From assembly GCA_001791115.1 (NCBI GenBank), contig MGDZ01000031.1:1-8178 (forward strand): a stretch of DNA of 8,178 nucleotides, given 5' to 3'. Below the pieces are notes generated by a model. It made no database searches. It worked only from the letters and a program-made list of their open reading frames with translations, and had not been told where the DNA came from. This DNA is from Candidatus Uhrbacteria bacterium RIFCSPHIGHO2_02_FULL_57_19 (lineage in GTDB: Bacteria > Patescibacteriota > Patescibacteriia > 2-12-FULL-57-11). The position numbers and the translations under genes are program-made. Numbering within the stretch: position 1 is the first letter of the stretch; each line of letters starts with the position of its first letter. Below, piece after piece: positions 6,001 through 8,178 of the stretch.

Positions 6001-8178
6001 ATATTTTTCGCCGTCATTTCCCGCTCGAGCGCAGTCAGTATTTCACCTCCCTGAGACCCGGCTGTGATGTCGCTGCGTGCAATATTCGAATATAAGTTCC
6101 TGTATGCCGTCACTTCCGCGACGTCGGGCGCTATCTTCCCTGCGTTTACGTTTTGTGCAAAGGCAGCTTGTTCTTGCTCGATATATCGGCTCACCGCCCG
6201 GTTTCCGAACGCGTCTAATTCCGACGCGAAAGCGGGTTTGAACTCGAACGTGCGGAACGCGCTATATTCAACGAAGTCCCCCGCTATCCCTCCGCTAGCT
6301 GCCCACCCTCGGAAGACTCCCGCCGCATCAGGAGCAACGTACGCAAAGCCTTTCCCCACCGCGCCGATCCCTTGCCCAATGCCGGAGGCGACGAATTCCG
6401 GTGTAACCGCTTTCAGTGCCGTTCCCGTGAGGGCGAGGCCTCCGGGGGTGAAAAATAAATATGCTTCTCCCGCGGAAAGCGCCGAGCTTACGCCGACGCT
6501 TCGCCACGCATCGAATTTCTGCTCGCTTATTTGCGTACCGGTCATAAATGCCATCTGTTGGAGCTGTTGCGCTGTCGGGTCACCAGTGAGCCGCATCGCG
6601 TCATAGAGCGACGTGACGACGCGACCGACGACGGGAGCATTCGCCAGGTTACTGTCCATGAGCCGCTGCCGCTGCGAGTCCAAATCGATGGCCTTTACAG
6701 CCATCGTCGAAGGATAGAGAAAGCTGCGCTCCGCCACCGTGAGGTCACCGCCCGAAATAAGTCGCTCTATCGTCGCCTGCTTCTCGGTCACGAGTTGTTG
6801 CGCGCGGGCATCCGTCGGCTGCTCGGGACCCAGTGTCGGGTCAAAGGGGACAATTTGCGAGCGCGCCTCGAGCATGTCGTCGACATGCTTGAGCACGAGC
6901 CCCATACGCCTTTCATCAAGAGGCGCCTGCGCTATCTTTTCGGCGAACGGGTCACTGCTTGAGAAGAAATCGGCGAGCCGCGTCAGTTTGGCCACCTTCG
7001 CCTCTTCCTCGTATATGAGGGACTTGGTCTGGGCCTCATAGGTCGAGAGCGGCACGGTCTCGCCGTTCACCGTCACAGTCTGACAAACGATGGCTGCATA
7101 GCAGTGGAGTCCGAAGCCGAGGCCCCACGAAGCCTTCGCAGTGACATCTGCTTGCGTTTTCCGGACCGCGTCAGCAAATGCCTGCTGTTTTTCGGCCTCT
7201 GCTCGGAGTTCTGCTGCTCTGATGTCCTGTGGCGTTTCGAGAGAATCAATATATTGCCGCTGCGTAAGCTGCTGCTTTTCGTACTCGGCCCTATACTCGG
7301 TCACCGCCTGTTTGTATTCCTCAAGCGCGGGCTTCGCCGTCTCCAATGCGGCGTTGTAATCCTTCGCTGCGGTCTGAGAACGCAAAACATCTGTGTCGTC
7401 CTTGTACTCGTTGAGTGCATTGTTGTACCCGGATATTGCAGCGTTTACTCTGTCGTACTCCTGTTGCGAGAGCGAGCGGGTGAACTCAAATTTCCCTGTT
7501 TTCTGATTTAACCGCCCCCCGAGTGACGACGCGACGCGCTCCATTTCCACGCGTTTTGTTTCTTCCGCCTGCTGCTTCGCATATATTGTTTCGGTCGAAG
7601 CGTCGACAGCCTCTCGGGCATTCCGGAGCTCCCGGTCGGCGTCAACAAGCCGCTTCATCGGTTCCGCGTCTGCGAGCAATTCCACTTTCCGTGCGAGTTG
7701 TTCGATACGCGGCACAGCGGGCTCTTGAGGTACTGCTGCTTGTTCTCCCCCGGTGAATCGCTCGGTCTCAAGAGGTACGGTCGTTTGCGGTTGCCCGAAG
7801 CCTGTTATTCCCGTCGCGCCACCCTTCTCACTTGTCGTCTGGACGTTCTTCGGATCAATACCTTGAATCTCTCCGCCTTTAAGTGGCAGGTTCTCAACTG
7901 TCTCGTTCAAGCTTGGAGGAAAAAGAAAATTACTGACACTCTGTCGCATTCGGTCTACAAATCCGGAGGGCTGCGCTCCGGACTGTTTCAACAAGGTATC
8001 GAAAGAATTTGCGGACGGTGACAGTTCGGTTTTTTGTTCGCCGAGAGGTTTTGTCGGGTCAATCATCTGGTTCCAGAGCGACTCGCTCGGTGTGAGCGGC
8101 GCTTGCGTTGCGGGAGCAGGGACGCCCTCATACACGGCCTTTTTTACACCTTCGATTTCTAGCTTGGGCAGCTCTGTC
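1..8178 (-). CDS. Giant multidomain protein, partial at both ends (at least 2725 residues)
   Basis: A single minus-strand frame stays open from base 8177 to base 3, giving 2725 sense codons. No start or stop lies in the window, so both termini are missing. The chain reads as real protein throughout: amphipathic helices, Pro/Ala linkers and several recognisable motifs in the same frame (HEFGH, two RlpA-like barrels, a GGTSAGKT P-loop). This rules out a chance opening. No in-frame TGA occurs, so the standard code suffices. Only eight cysteines are present, all in close pairs. I do not recognise the full architecture as a named family. The combination suggests a giant secreted or delivered effector, such as a polyvalent protein of a mobile element or an envelope-acting protein of a CPR-type bacterium. 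That role is inference; the single continuous gene is directly visible. Confidence 0.96.
3..341 (-). other. Pro/Ala-rich C-terminal visible tail (residues 2613-2725)
   Basis: It begins with a dense linker (APVEPVAPAPEILPPAAPSA), followed by an amphipathic helical patch (WLGSQVDGQVAWFRALPERF and TNAVDGGLAYVRER) and a second Pro/Thr-rich stretch (PAIPEPTYQPITPIPT onward) that runs out of the window still open. The gene continues beyond base 1, so what follows the tail is unknown. Confidence 0.65.
345..437 (-). other. SHOCT-like short helical hairpin (residues 2581-2611)
   Basis: The sequence LAELQEQLLAKTDAMYETGA followed by IDAQQYKALTG has the pattern of SHOCT-type modules: an amphipathic helix, a short 'G-x-I-[DT]' turn, then a helix starting with acidic and aromatic residues. 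Such hairpins often sit at chain ends and mediate oligomerisation. Here it sits immediately after the P-loop domain and before a Pro/Ala linker. The match is by eye and short. Confidence 0.4.
438..839 (-). other. P-loop kinase-like domain resembling zeta toxins (residues 2447-2580)
   Basis: The domain opens with strand VYILAGGTSAGKTTIAKNIL, a classic Walker A (G2454 to T2461) placed right after a beta strand. SVIDG follows, with D2479 as the candidate catalytic or Mg-side aspartate. A strand VPNVVYVYRKPIEAFAANR comes next, then TVPIDSFAKSYVDSQQAV, and finally the strand LQISLIDNSRG. This order (strand-Ploop, strand-Asp, strand with YVYR, R-x-VP helix, IDN strand) is that of zeta-toxin/UDP-GlcNAc kinase-like proteins. 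It is compact: the segment between the Asp and the YVYR strand is only about 25 residues. It may phosphorylate a cell-wall precursor or be a degenerate nucleotide-binding domain. It contains no cysteine. ATP dependence implies action in a cytoplasm, its own or a target cell's. Confidence 0.7.
795..818 (-). other. Walker A motif GGTSAGKT (residues 2454-2461)
   Basis: The reverse complement of these bases encodes Gly-Gly-Thr-Ser-Ala-Gly-Lys-Thr, which fits GxxxxGK[ST] exactly. K2460 and T2461 would contact the nucleotide phosphates and Mg. The preceding VYILA is the expected hydrophobic strand. Confidence 0.88.
840..1169 (-). other. Long Pro/Ser/Thr linker with embedded short helices (residues 2337-2446)
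   Basis: It begins EPLPPPAAGPS and ends GARPETSPTPEPT, both linker-like. Inside are two short amphipathic helices that carry the related motifs RISNAF (2366-2371) and RFSNAV (2417-2422). A third relative (RFTNAV) lies in the C-terminal tail. These may be repeated docking peptides. The linker isolates the P-loop domain from the rest of the protein. Confidence 0.6.
1170..1427 (-). other. Acidic helical region (residues 2251-2336)
   Basis: Val/Glu-rich sequence (VEEIVPAVKVTSLPPEEIVVV, then helix SEEAALARIAEATEAMR) continuing from the coiled coil and ending at a Pro-rich linker. No motif is visible. It may be a continuation of the stalk or a small helical domain. Confidence 0.5.
1428..1988 (-). 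other. Coiled-coil region 2 (residues 2064-2250)
   Basis: Two long helical arms, TEVAALEEKATGVQTQLNAV onward (about 2065-2125) and KVADATAASLERKKATLSSQ onward (about 2211-2243), show leucine/alanine heptad-like spacing and no proline. Between them lies a more hydrophobic helical part (QSIFALVPYMGLEKSVPALL, 2180-2199). This looks like an antiparallel helical hairpin or stalk, probably structural. No family is recognised. Confidence 0.65.
1989..2105 (-). other. Proline/alanine-rich linker (residues 2025-2063)
   Basis: The stretch ADITPVSPAVGTNPTK followed by ATPLPESAPAIAAPAATPP is low in core hydrophobics and rich in Pro, Ala and Thr. It joins the second barrel to the second coiled coil. Confidence 0.75.
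2223..2612 (-). other. RlpA-like double-psi beta-barrel, copy 2 (residues 1856-1985)
   Basis: It repeats the copy 1 motif order: SPYLPLGTMVKV, a CX4C loop (C1933, C1938), HGVIGDFGP, KRIVDLTNAAGKAVGL and TVHVSVIG. D1945 in GDFGP takes the place of the barrel aspartate. The position of the catalytic RlpA histidine before LPLGT is again a serine or proline (S1921/P1922). The upstream part (TGIGTVFNDAVVSSRVRGGA) corresponds to the first strand and loop of RlpA domains. The two copies share the fold motifs and the cysteine pair but are otherwise diverged, so the duplication is old. Likely role: peptidoglycan or glycan binding outside the cytoplasm. Confidence in the fold is good; the function is inferred. 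Confidence 0.77.
2613..2702 (-). other. Proline/alanine linker between the two barrels (residues 1826-1855)
   Basis: The sequence TAETPNPAVTAAPAPQVLPP is a typical flexible or extended spacer. It separates the two double-psi barrels and suggests they fold independently. Confidence 0.75.
2802..3080 (-). other. RlpA-like double-psi beta-barrel, copy 1 (residues 1700-1792)
   Basis: The order of motifs matches the RlpA/expansin-type double-psi beta-barrel: STDLPAGTKVRV, then KVIDGRIVDRGP, then GRLLDATQAVAKEWGF, then GKVKVSFTVI. D1755 in VDRGP matches the conserved barrel aspartate. The conserved histidine that precedes LPxGT in catalytic RlpA lytic transglycosylases is replaced here by S1726. 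This domain may therefore bind peptidoglycan or be structural rather than cleave glycan. Two cysteines (C1739, C1744; CX4C) sit in the loop after the GTKVRV strand and could form a disulfide, implying an oxidising compartment. A second, divergent copy follows about 60 residues later, behind a proline linker. Confidence 0.85.
3081..3470 (-). other. Unrecognised domain preceding the first barrel (residues 1570-1699)
   Basis: It opens with a helical part (DERAALDALRNAFNN, then SAMLPAIKTLRDLGLQV), followed by a beta-rich part (DELSVFVYRTNGVAP, KVQIANAKVNSVG and GGKWYSGAYDITYTN). The helical hairpin before strands resembles the size of small envelope-binding modules, but no diagnostic motif is present. 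It is adjacent to the RlpA-like barrels and may form part of the same cell-wall-facing section. Function unassigned. Confidence 0.45.
3549..3635 (-). other. Internal signal-peptide- or membrane-like segment (residues 1515-1543)
   Basis: After a Pro/Ala linker (1475-1500), the sequence has an arginine (R1518), then hydrophobic AVVTAMLSTPVVGEFLNFI, then TPAVA before EPNQ. This has the n-region, h-region and AxA layout of a signal peptide, though it sits inside a giant protein and carries a Glu in the hydrophobic part. It lies exactly between the peptidase and the two cysteine-containing barrels. It could be a membrane anchor, a relic of a fused secreted protein, or only a hydrophobic helix. Confidence 0.4.
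3828..4415 (-). other. Zinc metallopeptidase-like domain with HEFGH active site (about residues 1255-1450)
   Basis: The helix DEVAAFYHEFGHKLAR carries an HExxH motif (H1335, E1336, H1339), the zinc-binding and catalytic signature of zincin peptidases. Before it, IISDGYLTGDGMRMWLKPNG looks like the edge strand and substrate-side loop common upstream of such helices. The likeliest third zinc ligand is E1382 in VNEIATMER, 43 residues after H1339. This spacing resembles the anthrax lethal factor-type (ATLF/M34-like) arrangement more than thermolysin. E1403 or E1404 are alternatives. A CX3C pair (C1390, C1394) follows and may form a disulfide. The role could be cleavage of a target protein or self-processing of this giant chain; neither is shown. 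The fold assignment is by motif only. Confidence 0.75.
4161..4175 (-). other. HEFGH zinc-binding motif (residues 1335-1339)
   Basis: The reverse complement of these bases reads CAT GAA TTT GGG CAT, His-Glu-Phe-Gly-His. The two histidines would hold zinc and the glutamate would activate water. HEFGH is an especially common variant in genuine metallopeptidases, which makes chance occurrence in this helical context unlikely. Confidence 0.85.
4416..5261 (-). other. Unrecognised mixed alpha/beta region upstream of the peptidase (residues 973-1254)
   Basis: About 280 residues of globular-looking sequence. Alternating hydrophobic strands are visible, for example GDVVVAVQKPVVFPG (1062-1076), YAIVVPTA (1080-1087), GTVDVVN (1124-1130), GGVFIPA (1174-1180) and SEVVLVKT (1187-1194), mixed with helices such as EAIEKATGI. 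It lies directly before the HEFGH domain and may be its N-terminal lobe or a substrate-binding or regulatory domain. Sampled rows within the region are uneven in base composition: 49% GC at 4501-4800. Immediately upstream, 5341-5520 is 64%. I recognise no family. Confidence 0.55.
5262..5408 (-). other. Strong polyproline linker (residues 924-972)
   Basis: Fourteen or more prolines in about 50 residues, including PTPPAPQPPAPPLP and later RPPTPVT. This is an extended, probably rigid spacer that marks the junction between the helical N-terminal half and the globular and peptidase section. Confidence 0.8.
5409..5798 (-). other. Helical block between two proline linkers (residues 794-923)
   Basis: Ala/Glu/Val-rich sequence, predicted by eye to be several helices (for example EQMNNLTRELTVAKT and RAARNDLLVASRQLEEAG), followed by a short possible beta element, GIVPIDRIYRAGTGEVIAER, at residues 877-896. 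The last helix (EEAYQIVGQELQNLQEIAG) runs into a polyproline linker. The block is flanked on both sides by Pro-rich linkers, which suggests an independently folding module of about 130 residues. Function unknown. Confidence 0.55.
5799..5942 (-). other. Proline/alanine/valine-rich linker (residues 746-793)
   Basis: The stretch has regularly spaced prolines (for example EPAVPN and SIVPPTEPAVPAV) and few hydrophobic core residues. This is the composition of an extended interdomain linker. It separates the hydrophobic and helical N-terminal half from the next helical block. Confidence 0.7.
5943..6257 (-). other. Amphipathic helical block (residues 641-745)
   Basis: A soluble helical stretch with aromatic and charged residues, including FEFKPAFASELDAFGNRAV and a Gln/Glu-rich helix at 664-678, then a short helix at 713-725 (ILTALEREMTAKN). 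It ends where a proline-rich linker begins. No motif for catalysis or ligand binding is visible, and I do not recognise a family. Confidence 0.5.
6258..6503 (-). other. Gly/Ala-rich hydrophobic segment, possible membrane-active hairpin (residues 559-640)
   Basis: Residues about 563-590 (VSSALSAGEAYLFFTPGG then LALTGTALKAV) and 597-621 (VASGIGQGIGAVGKGFAYV) form two low-charge, small-residue-rich stretches separated by a short PEF turn. Such Gly/Ala-rich pairs occur in membrane-inserting or translocation regions of large toxins and in the middle of phage tape-measure proteins. The hydrophobicity is moderate and one Glu and two Lys lie inside, so a buried soluble helical hairpin is equally possible. 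Confidence 0.45.
6504..7061 (-). other. Helical region of unknown function (residues 373-558)
   Basis: Charged, mostly helical sequence with several conserved-looking turns (SSSDPFAEK at 406-414, FDPTLGPEQPTD at 445-456, ISGGDLTVAERSFLYPS at 474-490). No catalytic signature is visible. The end of the region (residues 504-558) is Gln/Met-rich and amphipathic and leads straight into the hydrophobic Gly/Ala segment. I see no family match and assign no function. Confidence 0.55.
7062..7130 (-). other. Short Trp/Gly-rich segment with cysteine pair C359/C365 (residues 350-372)
   Basis: Immediately after the first coiled coil the composition changes to WGLGFGLHCY followed by AAIVCQTVTV. It holds two of the only eight cysteines of the protein, in CX5C spacing. 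It is followed by a beta-turn-like NGET and then helical sequence again. It could be a small disulfide-closed loop or hairpin capping the helical stalk. It is too short and Gly-rich for a confident membrane span. Confidence 0.5.
7143..7712 (-). other. Coiled-coil region 1 with heptad-spaced tyrosines (residues 156-345)
   Basis: About 190 residues dominated by Ala, Glu, Gln, Lys and Arg with almost no Pro or Gly, typical of long helices or coiled coil. One break near residues 219-232 (LGGRLNQKTGKFEF) looks like a beta-turn or hairpin between two helical arms. In the second arm tyrosines repeat in heptad phase: Y251 and Y258, then Y274, Y288, Y295 and Y309, as expected if they line one face of a helix bundle. 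Likely structural: spacing, oligomerisation or partner binding. No family is recognised. Confidence 0.7.
7713..8177 (-). other. N-terminal visible stretch, polar and probably partly disordered (residues 1-155)
   Basis: This is the first part of the giant protein inside the window. It is rich in Pro, Thr, Gln and Gly with no clear domain motif. Short amphipathic pieces stand out: residues 34-46 (containing LWNQMIDP) and 73-90 (containing FVDRMRQSVSNFLFPP), which look like short helices or docking peptides between flexible linkers. No signal peptide can be judged because the true N-terminus lies beyond base 8177. No enzymatic function can be assigned. Confidence 0.6.

Noticed and set aside
6686..6706. 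7-bp inverted repeat around ctttaca
   Set aside because: It is within coding sequence, short and without a T-tract; expected by chance in 8 kb.
7962..7982. GC-rich stem-loop (7-bp arms, 7-base loop) resembling a terminator
   Set aside because: It lies inside the open frame, has no following T-run on either strand and no gene end nearby.
1..8178. Recoded genetic code (TGA as Gly or Trp, as in some CPR lineages)
   Set aside because: The 2725-codon frame contains no TGA at all, so recoding is neither needed nor supported.

Overview
The whole 8178-base window is the inside of one giant gene on the minus strand. Reading the reverse complement from base 8177 to base 3 gives 2725 consecutive sense codons with no stop. 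Neither the start nor the stop codon is inside the window, so the encoded protein is longer than 2725 residues (roughly 290 kDa for the visible part). There is no intergenic DNA, RNA gene, mobile element, CRISPR array, promoter or terminator that I can support. Residue numbers below count from 1 at base 8177; residue n occupies bases 8178-3n to 8180-3n.

The protein is a string of helical and globular modules joined by Pro/Ala-rich linkers. In order it has: a polar N-terminal stretch (1-155); a long coiled coil (156-345); a short Trp/Gly/Cys segment (350-372); a helical region (373-558); a Gly/Ala-rich hydrophobic segment (559-640); more helix; two proline linkers (746-793 and 924-972) around a helical block; an unrecognised globular region (973-1254); a zinc-metallopeptidase-like domain with HEFGH (motif at 1335-1339); an internal signal- or membrane-like segment (1515-1543); an unrecognised domain (1570-1699); two RlpA-like double-psi beta-barrels (1700-1792 and 1856-1985); a second coiled coil (2064-2250); a long linker; a P-loop domain resembling zeta-toxin kinases (2447-2580); a small SHOCT-like helical hairpin; and a Pro/Ala-rich tail that runs out of the window.

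The combination is striking. It holds a peptidase, two peptidoglycan-associated barrel folds and an ATP-binding kinase-like fold in one chain. All eight cysteines lie in four close pairs, which suggests disulfides and an extracytoplasmic life for the middle of the protein, while the P-loop needs a cytosolic ATP pool. This fits a giant secreted or delivered multi-effector better than a housekeeping enzyme. Candidate explanations are a 'polyvalent' protein of a phage or conjugative element, a giant envelope-interaction protein of an episymbiont, or a tape-measure-like protein. The sequence alone does not decide between them.

Organism: bacterial, GC above half in most stretches sampled (about 49-64%), and the standard code suffices because no in-frame TGA is used. 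Ile ATA codons are common beside GCG/ACG/CCG/TCG codons. Giant multidomain proteins with RlpA-like and zeta-like modules make a Patescibacteria/CPR (for example Parcubacteria) source, or one of its mobile elements, my preferred guess. This is inference, not proof.
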